A DNA stretch of 64,000 nt from Candidatus Saccharibacteria bacterium (lineage in GTDB: Bacteria; Patescibacteriota; Saccharimonadia; Saccharimonadales; Saccharimonadaceae): NCBI GenBank assembly GCA_016789455.1, contig JAEUQU010000002.1, positions 1,223,938 to 1,287,937 of the forward strand, read 5' to 3'. The notes under the pieces were generated by a model. It ran no database searches. It saw nothing but the letters and a program-made list of their open reading frames with translations, and had not been told where the DNA came from. Position 1 is the stretch's first letter, and each line of letters opens with the position of its first letter. The position numbers and the translations under genes were made by a program. This document shows positions 25,772 through 34,398 of the stretch, piece after piece.

Positions 25772-25806
25772 AAAAGACCACCTTCTATATGAGGGTGGTC
25801 TTTTTT
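25772..25806 (+). terminator. Rho-independent terminator
   Basis: AAAAGACCACC / GGTGGTCTTTT stem, 11-nt loop, six T. Confidence 0.9.
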
Positions 25807-25865
25807 GAGTGATGATTTTTACAGAGGTGGTGCGGCAGTTTTATAATGATTTAAGCACAAGCTTA

Positions 25866-25893
25866 TTGACAAATTAACAAACTTATGTATAAT
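25866..25893 (+). promoter_or_regulatory. Sigma70-type promoter
   Basis: TTGACA (25866-25871), 16-nt spacer, TATAAT (25888-25893); leader of about 78 nt before the 31-aa ORF. Confidence 0.85.
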
Positions 25894-25978
25894 AGTAAAT
25901 GTTTTGATGATCAGAAAAACAAAACCATACCAACCGTAAACATACCATAACACCAACAAAGAAAAGGAAACACACCCC

Positions 25979-26074
25979 ATGTCACGCAACAAACGCCGCG
26001 AACTTGAATACGAGTTTACCAGTGCCAAAAGCTCACACTTTCGGCGCATCGACCGGTTGATCCGCTCGCTGTAA
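25979..26074 (+). CDS. 31-aa basic microprotein
   Basis: MSRNKRRELEYEFTSAKSSH followed by FRRIDRLIRSL: strongly basic, helical. It has a consensus promoter and a strong terminator (26093-26120) of its own and GAAAAGGAA about 10 nt before the ATG, so it is an independent transcription unit. Its opening resembles the 35-aa protein at 24122. The short transcript (about 220 nt) could also act as an RNA. Confidence 0.6.
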   Translation: MSRNKRRELEYEFTSAKSSHFRRIDRLIRSL

Positions 26075-26092
26075 GCCATGTACCTTGCTATA

Positions 26093-26120
26093 GAAAAAGA
26101 CCCTGAGAGGGGTCTTTTTC
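26093..26120 (+). terminator. Rho-independent terminator
   Basis: GAAAAAGACCC / GGGTCTTTTTC perfect 11-bp stem with short loop. Confidence 0.9.
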
Positions 26121-26186
26121 ATAGTTATTTCATGTACAGTCGGTATACTTGATGAAAATCACCTAATGACAGGGAAGGAAAGAGCC

Positions 26187-27128
26187 ATGCCCCGACGCCG
26201 CCACCTGCTTGCGCCCACGCCATACCTGGGCGGCAGCTTTTCTGTGAAGTATTGCCGCGAGCTTACGGTGGAGCCCAAAGCCTGCCTGCGCGCCATACTG
26301 GGCGACCTGGGCGTGCGCCGTCTCCGCCTGATGAGCTACTGGAACGAGCATGAGAAGCAGCCCGGCAGCTATGATTTTGCCGAGCTGGATTGGCAGATGG
26401 ATATGGCGGCAGAGTACGGTGCACGGGTCAGCCTCTGTCTGGGCAAACGGCAGCCGCGATGGCCGGAGTGCCATATGCCGGACTGGGCGCACAAGCTGGA
26501 TAAAGCGGAGTGGTATGAGCACCTTTACGCCTTTATACGGACGGTGGTAGAGCGCTACCGTGACCATCCGGCACTGGAGAGCTGGCAGCTGGAAAATGAG
26601 GCGCTGTTGCGCTCGTTCGGGCATTGCCCGGACAAAGACTTCAGCCACGCCCGGCTGCGCAAGGAGCTGGCCACCGTCAAAAGGCTTGATCCCATGCACC
26701 CGGTCATCATGACGCTCAGTGATAACTGGGGCTTTCCGTGGCGGCGTCCGTGGCCGGATATCTTCGGTTTTTCGGTGTATACGATGGTCATGAATAAGCG
26801 CCGCCAGTACGAGGCGACGAAGTTTGCCTGGTGGTGGCACCGTTTCCGCGCCAACGTCATCAGGCTGGTGACCCGCCGCCCGGTCATCCTGCATGAACTG
26901 CAGGCAGAGCCGTGGGGTGACCGGCCGATTCCGCGGATGACGCCGGAGCAGCAGGCGATTTCGATGAATCCTGAGCGGCTCGGGTATAATGTCGGCTTTG
27001 CCTGCAGAATTGATAAGGCCCCAGTCTATCTGTGGGGCCTTGAGTGGTGGTACCTCCGTCGTTCGCAGGGGGATGAGGGGATGTGGAGTGCTGCCCGGCG
27101 CGTGTATCGGACTGTGCGTCAGGGCTAA
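26187..27128 (+). CDS. Glycoside-hydrolase-like TIM-barrel protein (clan GH-A type)
   Basis: 313 aa from the ATG at 26187, chosen for AAGGAAAGAG upstream; 26166 is an alternative. Typical clan-A features: an early YLGGSFSVKYCREL strand, RRLRLMSYWNEHEKQPGSYD (the 'W..E...G.YDF' barrel start of GH42/GH5-like proteins), WQLENEALLRSF with a candidate acid/base Glu, and PVILHELQAEPWG with a candidate nucleophile Glu. No signal peptide, so it is cytoplasmic or exported by another route. It could be a galactosidase- or mannanase-like enzyme, but the substrate is not readable. It overlaps the convergent MFS gene by 4 nt. Confidence 0.78.
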   Translation: MPRRRHLLAPTPYLGGSFSVKYCRELTVEPKACLRAILGDLGVRRLRLMSYWNEHEKQPGSYDFAELDWQMDMAAEYGARVSLCLGKRQPRWPECHMPDWAHKLDKAEWYEHLYAFIRTVVERYRDHPALESWQLENEALLRSFGHCPDKDFSHARLRKELATVKRLDPMHPVIMTLSDNWGFPWRRPWPDIFGFSVYTMVMNKRRQYEATKFAWWWHRFRANVIRLVTRRPVILHELQAEPWGDRPIPRMTPEQQAISMNPERLGYNVGFACRIDKAPVYLWGLEWWYLRRSQGDEGMWSAARRVYRTVRQG

Positions 27129-28828
27129 TGACCCGGCGCCACCTCAGTCGTCCCGCGGTCGCGCAGCGGAATCTCCTTGAGGAAGAAGCTTAGCGCCAGG
27201 GCCAGCGCCACCAGCACGGCCGCCCAGACGAAGACTTTCTGCAGACTGGCGGCAAAGGCTTCGCGCACTTTATGGGAGAAGTCCTTTTGCTGCTGCAATG
27301 CTTTGTCGATGGCGGCGGGCTTGGCGGCGGCGGGCAGCGCTGACTGCTCGATGCCACTGCGGATGCCGGCCTCAATCTTCTTCTGTACATCCGGTGAGTT
27401 CAGCTGCAGGGCAGTATCGGCCGTGACGGTGCCGCCGGCGCCGAGCATGCTGGCGGCCTGCGGGTTTTGCTTGAGGCTGGTGACGAAGGCGTCGCGGTTG
27501 ATATCGCCCAGGCTGGCGGCCACGCCGGCGGTCAGCAGGCCACCCAGCAGGGCGGTGCCGACGGTCGAGCCCAGGCTGCGCGAGAGCTGCACTGATGAAG
27601 TCGCCACGCCGATGTCCTTCTGCTGCGCCTCATTCTGCACTATCAGGTTGAAGGTGGGCATGCTGGCGCCGATGCCGATGCCGGCCAGTACCATGCGCCA
27701 GGCGACATCAAAGAAGGTGCTGTCGGCGGTCAGGGTGGCGAAGGAAATCATACCAAAGAGCAAGAGTACGATGCCGCCGATCAACAGCGGCTTGTAACGC
27801 ACGCCGCTGCTCATCAGGCGGCCGGTGATGGCGCTGGTGCCGGCCAGGGCGAAGATCATCGGCATCAGCATCAGGCCGGAGTCGGTGGCGGAGGCGCCCA
27901 GGACCTGTTGCAGGTACTGGGTGAGGTAGATGATGGCGCCCATGAAGGCGGCACCGAACAGCAGCACGATAGGCATAGTCAGGCTGAAGACCGGCAGCCG
28001 AAAGAGGTGGAGCGGCAAAATAGGTGAAGCGGCCCGCCGCTCGGCCATCAGGAAGAGGACGGTAAAGATGGCGGCGATGACACCGAAGATGACGCGCAGG
28101 GCGGTACCGGTCAGGCCGGTGGCGTCCAGGAAGCTGCCAAAGATGTTGTCGGCGTTCTCGCAGGCAAAGATCAGGGCGGTCAGGGCTATAGTGAGCAGGC
28201 CGGCGCCGAGGAAGTCGATCTTGTGCTTTGTCTCGTGTTTGAAATTGGGGCAGGTGACGGCGATCAGAGCAAAGACGGCCAAGCCGATAGGGACGTTGAT
28301 AAGGAAGGTCCAGCGCCAGTCGGTAGTCAGGCCGAAGACGACGTGGTTATCAGTCAGGAAGCCGCCCAGCAGCGGGCCGACCACGGAGGACAGGCCGAAG
28401 ACCGCACCAAAGACACCCTGCCACTTGCCACGCTCCTTGGGCGTGAACAGGTCGCCGATGATGCTGAAGGCGCTGCTGAACAGGATACCGCCACCGACGC
28501 CCTGCAGGGCGCGGGCGGCGATCAAGGCTTCGACGTTGCCGGCGATGCCGCCCAGGAACGAGGCAAGCGTAAAGACAGCCACGCCGGCCAGCAGCAGGTT
28601 GCGGCGGCCGTACATGTCTGAAAGCTTGCCGCTGATGGGGACGGTGATAGTGCTGGTGACCAGGTAGGCGGTGACGATCCAGCTGAGCGATTCAAAGCTG
28701 TTGAACTCCTCGACGATGCGGCCCAGGGCGGTGCCGATGATGGTCTGGTCGAGTGCCGCCAGGAACAGGCCGCTCATGACGGCGATTAGGACGGTGATTT
28801 TCTGGCGGTGGGGAATGGCTTGTAGCAT
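27125..28828 (-). CDS. DHA2-family (14-TMS) drug:H+ antiporter, EmrB/QacA-like
   Basis: 567 aa from the ATG at 28828, one base after the stop of the AbrB gene; the longer frame to 28891 overlaps that gene. Fourteen hydrophobic segments and the DHA2 motif D1 (ALDQTIIGTALGRIVEEF), motif A-like DMYGRRNLLLAG and motif C-like GPLLGGFL. These pumps expel lipophilic or cationic compounds. The C-terminal part carries an unusually long polar Ala/Gln-rich segment (about 440-530) between the last helices, seen in many actinobacterial homologues. Co-transcribed with the AbrB regulator that probably represses it. Confidence 0.92.
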   Translation of the reverse strand: MLQAIPHRQKITVLIAVMSGLFLAALDQTIIGTALGRIVEEFNSFESLSWIVTAYLVTSTITVPISGKLSDMYGRRNLLLAGVAVFTLASFLGGIAGNVEALIAARALQGVGGGILFSSAFSIIGDLFTPKERGKWQGVFGAVFGLSSVVGPLLGGFLTDNHVVFGLTTDWRWTFLINVPIGLAVFALIAVTCPNFKHETKHKIDFLGAGLLTIALTALIFACENADNIFGSFLDATGLTGTALRVIFGVIAAIFTVLFLMAERRAASPILPLHLFRLPVFSLTMPIVLLFGAAFMGAIIYLTQYLQQVLGASATDSGLMLMPMIFALAGTSAITGRLMSSGVRYKPLLIGGIVLLLFGMISFATLTADSTFFDVAWRMVLAGIGIGASMPTFNLIVQNEAQQKDIGVATSSVQLSRSLGSTVGTALLGGLLTAGVAASLGDINRDAFVTSLKQNPQAASMLGAGGTVTADTALQLNSPDVQKKIEAGIRSGIEQSALPAAAKPAAIDKALQQQKDFSHKVREAFAASLQKVFVWAAVLVALALALSFFLKEIPLRDRGTTEVAPGH

Positions 28829-28829
28829 A

Positions 28830-29126
28830 TCAGTCGTGGTCCTCGGGCATATCATCGCTGCCGGGAGTGTTGTCACTGGCGCGGGCGTCATCGATGACTG
28901 CTTTGGTGCGGGTGATCTGGCTGGTCAGCTCGGCCACGAACTGCTCGGCGCTCTCCAAGGGGCTGAGGCAGATCATCCCGTAACCATTGGGGGTCTGCTT
29001 GCCAAAGACGATCAGCTTATCGCCCGGTTTGATATTCATCTGCTCGCGGGCATCGGCCGGAATGACGACCTGGCCCTTGGCGCCGACCGTGGCGACGCCG
29101 TAGAGGGAGCTGGAGTGGGGTTGCAT
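28830..29126 (-). CDS. AbrB/SpoVT-type DNA-binding regulator
   Basis: 98 aa. The N-terminal swapped-hairpin domain is clear: YGVATVGAKGQVVIPADARE, then MNIKPGDKLIVFGK. The second half is a helical, acidic extension (ESAEQFVAELTSQITRTKAV ... DDMPEDHD) probably for dimerisation or effector response. AAAGGAGT Shine-Dalgarno on the minus strand. It is the first gene of a two-gene unit with the DHA2 pump, an arrangement that usually means local, self-controlled efflux. Palindromes upstream are the likely operators. Confidence 0.9.
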   Translation of the reverse strand: MQPHSSSLYGVATVGAKGQVVIPADAREQMNIKPGDKLIVFGKQTPNGYGMICLSPLESAEQFVAELTSQITRTKAVIDDARASDNTPGSDDMPEDHD

Positions 29127-29160
29127 GGCTACTCCTTTGATTTTATGACTAGTACGACTT

Positions 29161-29175
29161 ACAAGTATAACTTGT
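29161..29175. promoter_or_regulatory. Palindromic operator candidate
   Basis: ACAAGT-ATA-ACTTGT, perfect 6-3-6 inverted repeat 35 nt upstream of the AbrB gene and within its promoter region. Confidence 0.6.
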
Positions 29176-29205
29176 CATACATAGTGTGTCTATATGTAAA
29201 AGTGG

Positions 29206-29219
29206 CACTAGCGCTAGTG
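29206..29219. promoter_or_regulatory. Perfect 14-bp palindrome
   Basis: CACTAGCGCTAGTG. A partial copy (CTAGTGTG) follows at 29230-29237. Confidence 0.6.
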
Positions 29220-29262
29220 TACGCTACAGCTAGTGTGCTTTTTACTATATACACCCCACCCA

Positions 29263-29301
29263 TAGCGTTATATACTGCTAATACTTAACAAAATAACGCT
29301 A
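29263..29301. promoter_or_regulatory. Split inverted repeat over the divergent promoter
   Basis: TAGCGTTAT (29263-29271) and ATAACGCTA (29293-29301), perfect 9-bp arms about 21 nt apart, flanking TATACT. Confidence 0.55.
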
Positions 29302-29396
29302 GAGCATACCGGAAGCATGTGAAAGTCATGCGCTGTGCCGCAACGGTCAAAGTCCGACACGGTGTGCCTCGCCCAAGCGATTCCCGAGCAGGAAGT

Positions 29397-30710
29397 ATGA
29401 AGACAGACACCGCCGAGCGGCCGCTGCGCCCCGCAGCCATGCGCCGCCGCCACGAACAACTTGATTATGAGAACTATCTCCGCTTTGAGGAGATGACTGA
29501 TATTTCCGAGCGGCTCAGCCTGCCGGTGGAAACGACGATCGATTTTAAACTGGACGAGGACGGCTACGTCTATTCGTCACTGGGCGACCGGTTTGTGACG
29601 GTGATTGAGAATGGCTACAAGGCGGCCCAGGCCGAAGCCGCCATCCACCCCGAGAACGCCTTCCAAGCCGAGCGCGCCCGCTTGGAAACGGAGGAGATGC
29701 TGATGGTGGAGCAGTTGGCGCGCGGTGAACTGGACGGCAATGGCCTGATGGTAGTCTCGCCGCTGCCCGATGCGGTACGCGACGGCTCGACCAGCCTTGG
29801 CGGCTATAACCGCGAGCGTATGCGGGCCATGGTACGTCTGTACCACGTGGAGGGCACGACGGTGCACAGCACCACCATCTCGCTTGACCAATCTGATTAC
29901 GAGGGATTGCAGGCGGTGGCGGCGGCCTTTGGCGGCCGGATCCCCGACGGGCAGACGTCTGAGCAGGTACTGGCCCAGCGTTTTGTATTCACGGCAACGC
30001 CGGAGGAGGCAGAGTGGCTGCCCGGCCTGGTACGTGAAAGCTATGATGCCGTACTGACCAAGCGTCTTGGTGGCCAATGGTTCGCCGGTAGCCGTTTTGC
30101 CAATAAGTCAGATGCCCTTAGTTATGTACAAGGTCATACGGACCTTGGCGACCAGCACATGCAGGCCATCAGCCGGGTCATGGCAACGGTGCGGGACGTG
30201 TCGCAGCGCAACCGGCAGCTGGAAGGCCTGCGGCAGCGGCTGGCGGCGGCGATTGATGCCCGGCTGCACGGCAAGACGGTGACGTCGCTGCAGGACGAGG
30301 CGGTGGCCGAGCAGCAGGCCAGCGGCGACTATAGCGGTGACTGCCCGACACCGAATGAATCATCTGCTCAACAGGCCGAGGCCATGGGCATGCACAGTGA
30401 TAGCCTGAAATGCGTGAAATGCCCGCTGCCAGGCTGTGGCAAGACGGTTGACGCCAAGCGGACGGCCCACGGCGGCATCTACTGCCCGGCTTGCCAGCGG
30501 GAAGCACGGGGTGGCAAGATTATCGACCATAAGGAAGGTGGCGGCAGCGGCGAGCAGGCCTTGGGCGGCCAGGTCATATCGCTACTGGCAATACTGGAGG
30601 AAATGCGGGCTGAAGGCCGGGCCAAGGCCGAACGGCGGGAAGCGGAACGGCTGCGCCGTCGCCGGGCGTATCAGAGGGACAAGGCAGAGGCGGCCAGGCA
30701 GGCAGCGTAA
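29397..30710 (+). CDS. Large orphan protein with a zinc-finger-like region and basic coiled coil
   Basis: 437 aa from the ATG at 29397 (AGGAAG upstream; the frame to 29319 has no ribosome site). No family recognised. The first 300 residues are mixed and acidic (FEEMTDISERLSLPVETTID; a middle LYHVEGTTVHSTTISLDQSD strand region). Residues about 345-380 carry a Cys cluster (CVKCPLPGCGKTVD ... YCPACQRE) able to bind zinc. The last 45 are a Lys/Arg/Glu/Ala helix (EEMRAEGRAKAERREAERLR). It may bind nucleic acid or ribosomes, by inference only. Divergent from the AbrB-efflux unit and 7 nt from the convergent antiporter. Confidence 0.7.
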   Translation: MKTDTAERPLRPAAMRRRHEQLDYENYLRFEEMTDISERLSLPVETTIDFKLDEDGYVYSSLGDRFVTVIENGYKAAQAEAAIHPENAFQAERARLETEEMLMVEQLARGELDGNGLMVVSPLPDAVRDGSTSLGGYNRERMRAMVRLYHVEGTTVHSTTISLDQSDYEGLQAVAAAFGGRIPDGQTSEQVLAQRFVFTATPEEAEWLPGLVRESYDAVLTKRLGGQWFAGSRFANKSDALSYVQGHTDLGDQHMQAISRVMATVRDVSQRNRQLEGLRQRLAAAIDARLHGKTVTSLQDEAVAEQQASGDYSGDCPTPNESSAQQAEAMGMHSDSLKCVKCPLPGCGKTVDAKRTAHGGIYCPACQREARGGKIIDHKEGGGSGEQALGGQVISLLAILEEMRAEGRAKAERREAERLRRRRAYQRDKAEAARQAA

Positions 30711-30716
30711 CGGCGG

Positions 30717-32480
30717 TTACTTATCTTTGGAGATGGCCGCCCGGCCGATGGAAAGCAGATGCTTTTCGCGGTAGCGGTCAAACTGGTTCTTGCTCATGCC
30801 GTTGCGCTTGATGAAGCTGCTGATGCGCTCCGAACCGATATAGTGCGGAATCATGACATAGGTGGCGCCAAGGCGGTAGAGCTCGGCGGCGTCATTGTAA
30901 TTTTCGGCCGTGCAGATGAAGACAGCTTCTTTGTTGTGGCTGAGCAGGCGCTTGATCAGCCACTGGTTGGTGGCATGGTCGGAGATGGTGCTGACGGCCA
31001 GCTTGATCTTGGGCAGGTTCAGCTCGTCCAGCAGTTCGGTGTCGGTGGCGTCGCCGTAAAGCACGGTGTGGCGCTGGCGCTCCAGGGTTTCGATGACCTC
31101 GGGGTTGTAATCAACGATGACGTAGCGCTTGTGCATGCTCTGGAAAGCCTTGAGGAACTCGTGACCGCCTTTCTTGTACCCGAATAGCACCAGGGGGTAC
31201 GTATTGGGCCGGTGGGCGTGCTCCTTGATGACGCGCCGCTCAAACAGCTGCAGGTTGCCTTGCAGCTTGGCGTATAGCAGGCTGTCGTACTGCAGCAGGT
31301 AGGCCGAGGCGCCGATGGTGATAACGGCCACCAGTGTGATGACGGCAGCGACATCATTGCCGACGATGCCGGCATTAGCCCCCAGCACCACCAGGATGAT
31401 AGAGAACTCACTGATCTGCGACAGCGGTACGGCCGCTTTGAAGCTGGTGCGCCGGGTGTAGCCCATCAGGCCGAGGGCGGCCATGACCAGCACCGGCTTG
31501 AAGATGAGGACGGCGGCCGAGAGGATCAGGGCCGGGCCGAGCGCCCCCAGCAGGTTGTGCAGCTCCAGCCGCTCGCCTAATACGACGAAGAACAGCACGA
31601 TGAAGAAATCACGCAGGGGCTTCAGGCGGGCGCCGATTTCCTGGGTGTACGGCAGCGACGACAGGGCGATACCGGCGAACAGGGCGCCGATTTCGATGGA
31701 GAAGCCGGCCAGCTGGAAGATAGTCGCCACGCCGAAGCCCCAGGCGATGGCGCTCAGGAACAGCAGCTCCTGCGACTTGGCGATGTGGTGGGCGACGCGC
31801 GGCAGCAGTTTGCTGCTGGCGAGCCACAGGAGCAGTGCCAGCAGTATGCCCTTGGTGGTGAGGTTGAAGATAGCCAGGGTGTCGGTGCTGATCAGGAAGT
31901 TATGGATTTCCCGCTCGGTATCCTGGAGGGCCGGGATGCTGGCCAGCGGCGCCAGCAATGTGGTGCCGCTATCGCCGGAGTTGACAAACAGAAGGGCGAA
32001 GGTGGCCAGGATATCTTCGATCAGCAGGACACCGATGGCGATCTGTGCGTAGAGGCGGCTGCTTTCTTTGCGGTCGTTGAAAACTTTGACGATGATGATG
32101 GTCGATGAGAAGGTCAGGGCGGTGGCTATCAGCAGTGAGGCGGGGAGCGTGAAGCCCATGGCCAGACAGATGACCAGCCCCACCAGGGCCATGCCGCCGA
32201 TGGTAGCCGCCGCCGTCAGCACCACGGTGCGGCCCAGTGTCTTAATAACGCTCAGGCGCAACTCGAGGCCGATGATGAACAGCAGCAGGGCGATGCCGAT
32301 TTCGCTGAAGCTTTCGAAGGCCGGGCCGTTCTCTATCAGATGCAGCACCGACGGGCCGGCCAGGATGCCGGTGAGGATGTAGCCGACGAGCAGGGGCTGC
32401 TTCAACCAGCGCATAATCAAACTGATGGCTGTCGCCAGCGCGATGACCAGACTTAGTTCGGCGAAGACGTTGCCGTGCAT
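30717..32480 (-). CDS. CPA2-family cation:H+ antiporter with C-terminal TrkA-N (RCK) domain
   Basis: 587 aa. About 12 membrane helices (1-395), starting MHGNVFAELSLVIALATAIS and including the CPA2 core GLELRLSVIKTLGR and STIIIVKVFNDRKESSRLYA with the SRLYAQIAIGVLLIEDILA ion-site helix. Residues 425-560 are a Rossmann RCK domain (YPLVLFGYKKGGHEFLKAF, VIVDYNPEVIETLE, GDATDTELLDEL), although the nucleotide loop reads GYKKGG instead of the usual G-x-G-x-x-G. Probable K+ or Na+ export/pH balance at the cytoplasmic membrane. Confidence 0.93.
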   Translation of the reverse strand: MHGNVFAELSLVIALATAISLIMRWLKQPLLVGYILTGILAGPSVLHLIENGPAFESFSEIGIALLLFIIGLELRLSVIKTLGRTVVLTAAATIGGMALVGLVICLAMGFTLPASLLIATALTFSSTIIIVKVFNDRKESSRLYAQIAIGVLLIEDILATFALLFVNSGDSGTTLLAPLASIPALQDTEREIHNFLISTDTLAIFNLTTKGILLALLLWLASSKLLPRVAHHIAKSQELLFLSAIAWGFGVATIFQLAGFSIEIGALFAGIALSSLPYTQEIGARLKPLRDFFIVLFFVVLGERLELHNLLGALGPALILSAAVLIFKPVLVMAALGLMGYTRRTSFKAAVPLSQISEFSIILVVLGANAGIVGNDVAAVITLVAVITIGASAYLLQYDSLLYAKLQGNLQLFERRVIKEHAHRPNTYPLVLFGYKKGGHEFLKAFQSMHKRYVIVDYNPEVIETLERQRHTVLYGDATDTELLDELNLPKIKLAVSTISDHATNQWLIKRLLSHNKEAVFICTAENYNDAAELYRLGATYVMIPHYIGSERISSFIKRNGMSKNQFDRYREKHLLSIGRAAISKDK

Positions 32481-32517
32481 GTTTGTGTTTTACCCCTCCC
32501 GTGTCATCCCCAGTATA

Positions 32518-33078
32518 TCACAGGGCGTTCAGGAGATAGCCGGCACCGGCACCGCCGCCGATGATCAGCAGGCCAAGCAGGGCCAGCTCGATGCCGTCGT
32601 GCAGAGGCTTTCGCGTGTGCAATAAGTAGCCTTTCCACATGCCGGCTGCGAACAGCACAATGCAGGTCAGGGCGCAGTTCCAAATGACAGCCTCGAGGTG
32701 GTGGGGGAAGATGGCGAGCGGAATCAGCGTCAGGCCGCAGATGAGGAAGTAGGCGGCGAACTCGATGGCCGCCGGAATGAAATAGGCCTGGAAGCGGTGC
32801 TGTTTGACATGTCCGTCCAGCTCATCCTCGTAGTGCTCGCTGGTGTATTTGAGCGCCGCGGCATTGAAGCCGTTCAGCAGGATGCTGATGGCGGCGGTGA
32901 TGACCAGGGTGCGCAGATTGGTGATGCTGGCAAAACTCAAGCCGGCGATGACGCCCGATCCGACAGCAAAGCCGCCCTCGACGCCTTCGAGCACCGAAAG
33001 GAAACGCTGTGCGCCAAAAGGCAAGGCTACCTGACGGCGGCGCTGGCGCATCACCAGGCGGAGTTTAGGGCTATTCAT
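32518..33078 (-). CDS. VIT1/CCC1-like membrane protein
   Basis: 186 aa. The opening LSVLEGVEGGFAVGSGVIAG followed by ITAAISILLNGFNAAALKYT and SEHYEDELDGHVKQ resembles the first helices and cytoplasmic loop of VIT1/CCC1 iron/manganese transporters, including the 'S.Y...EL' stretch. Further helices at about 95-120, 128-150 and 165-184. It is shorter than classical VIT1 and lacks a recognisable metal-binding Glu set, so transport of Fe or Mn is tentative. It lies between the antiporter and CorA, i.e. in a cation-handling neighbourhood. Confidence 0.7.
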   Translation of the reverse strand: MNSPKLRLVMRQRRRQVALPFGAQRFLSVLEGVEGGFAVGSGVIAGLSFASITNLRTLVITAAISILLNGFNAAALKYTSEHYEDELDGHVKQHRFQAYFIPAAIEFAAYFLICGLTLIPLAIFPHHLEAVIWNCALTCIVLFAAGMWKGYLLHTRKPLHDGIELALLGLLIIGGGAGAGYLLNAL

Positions 33079-33171
33079 TGATGATTTTCTCGTTTTGTCT
33101 AGCGCTTATGTCTATTGTGCGCGTATACTAAGCTTAAGTATAACGCGTGCCGCCTGGATGGGGCGAAAAAA

Positions 33172-34116
33172 ATGATCCGATATTTCTACAAAAACCTCCG
33201 CTCCAAGCAGGTCAGTGAACTGCAGGAATACCAGGCGGGCGCCTGGGTCTACGTTGAAGGCCCCAGCGAACAGGAAATCGACATGCTGGTGCGCGAGTTC
33301 AAGCTCGATGCCGGCCACATCAAGGATGCGCTCGACGCCGATGAGATGCCGCGCCTGGAAAAAGAAGGCGACACCAACTACATCTTTGTGCGCTATGCCT
33401 TCACGACTGAGGACATCGAGATAACCACGGCGCCACTGCTGTTCGTGGTCGGGCCTAACACCTTCATCACCATCTCGACCCAGCCGCTGCCGCGTCTGCA
33501 GCGTTTTGTGAACGGCAAAATTGATTTTGCTACCACCCAGCGCACCAAACTGGTACTGCAGATCATGGCGCAGATCGCCGACCAATATGAAAACTTCATT
33601 AATAACGTCGGCCGGCAGATCAAATACATGCGCGTCCAGCTGAAGCAGCACGATATCAATAATGATGATTTCGTCAACTTCGTGATGATCGAGGACGAGC
33701 TTAACGAGTTCCTCTCGGCGCTGCTGCCGACCACGGCCATCCTGCGCCGCCTGCTGCTGGGCCGTCACATACCGCTGTTCCATGAGGACCAGGATATCGT
33801 CGAGGACCTGCTGCTCAATAACGAACAGTCCATCGAGGCCTGCCGCAGCAACATCAAGACGGTGGCCAGTATCCGCGACGCCTACTCCACCATTGCCAGC
33901 AACAACCTGAACCGCTCGATGAAATGGCTGACGGCGGCGACGGTGGCCATCGCGCTGCCGAACGTCTTCTTTGGTATGTATGGCATGAACATCGACCTAC
34001 CGATGCAGACCAACGGCGGCACCGGCGACCTGCGCGGCTACTTCATGGTTATCGGCATCACGGTCATTGTGACGGTCATTCTTCTGACACTTGCCAGGAG
34101 GCGCCGCATCATTTAA
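33172..34116 (+). CDS. corA: CorA-family Mg2+/divalent cation channel
   Basis: 314 aa from the ATG at 33172; the longer frame begins with TTG in front of the promoter-like region. N-terminal cytoplasmic alpha/beta domain, long stalk helices (QIMAQIADQYENFINNVGRQ, SIEACRSNIKTVASIRDAYS), first membrane helix ending in the selectivity motif YGMN (GMN 271-273, FGMYGMNID), a short polar loop and a second helix (FMVIGITVIVTVILLTLA) with a basic RRRRII end. The family forms pentamers that import Mg2+. Length is typical. Confidence 0.93.
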   Translation: MIRYFYKNLRSKQVSELQEYQAGAWVYVEGPSEQEIDMLVREFKLDAGHIKDALDADEMPRLEKEGDTNYIFVRYAFTTEDIEITTAPLLFVVGPNTFITISTQPLPRLQRFVNGKIDFATTQRTKLVLQIMAQIADQYENFINNVGRQIKYMRVQLKQHDINNDDFVNFVMIEDELNEFLSALLPTTAILRRLLLGRHIPLFHEDQDIVEDLLLNNEQSIEACRSNIKTVASIRDAYSTIASNNLNRSMKWLTAATVAIALPNVFFGMYGMNIDLPMQTNGGTGDLRGYFMVIGITVIVTVILLTLARRRRII

Positions 34117-34178
34117 ATGACGACGCCATAACAGGGATGAAAGCGGGCAGATAAAACGCTCGCGCTTCGTTGTGGTCT

Positions 34179-34207
34179 TGACATGGAAGCAGCTTATTGC
34201 TATACTA
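34179..34207 (+). promoter_or_regulatory. Sigma70-type promoter
   Basis: TTGACA (34179-34184), 17-nt spacer, TATACT (34202-34207); start expected near 34214. Confidence 0.85.
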
Positions 34208-34213
34208 CTTTTT

Positions 34214-34398
34214 GTGTTTTTTGCAAGGTCATCAAAGGACACATTTCCTGGGGTTGCCTTTTCTACTAGGCGATACGGTCCGCTCACGGACTAAGCCGAA
34301 ACTGCGAGTGTAGAAAACGCTGGCTCCACGTGACTGCCCGCCAGGGCAAGACGGAGTCATGCCTCAAGGTGCATATACCAATAAACGAGGAGTAGTCT
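34214..34398 (+). ncRNA. Structured leader RNA / riboswitch candidate
   Basis: About 185 nt from the strong promoter to a 29-aa ORF, far longer than other leaders in this window. It contains several stems: TCTAC/GTAGA (34262-34266 with 34310-34314) enclosing GTCCG-CTCA-CGGAC (34278-34291); TGGCTCC/GGAGTCA (34321-34327 with 34353-34359) enclosing TGCCC-GCCA-GGGCA (34335-34348). No known class (M-box, yybP-ykoY, tmRNA, SRP, 6S, RNase P) was matched, although the GGAGTCAT...AAGGTG stretch faintly recalls the M-box. A stand-alone RNA is the alternative. Confidence 0.55.

Noticed and set aside
34214..34398. M-box, tmRNA, SRP RNA, 6S RNA or RNase P RNA
   Set aside because: Only a faint GGAGTCAT...AAGGTG likeness to the M-box; none of the defining conserved blocks of these families are present.
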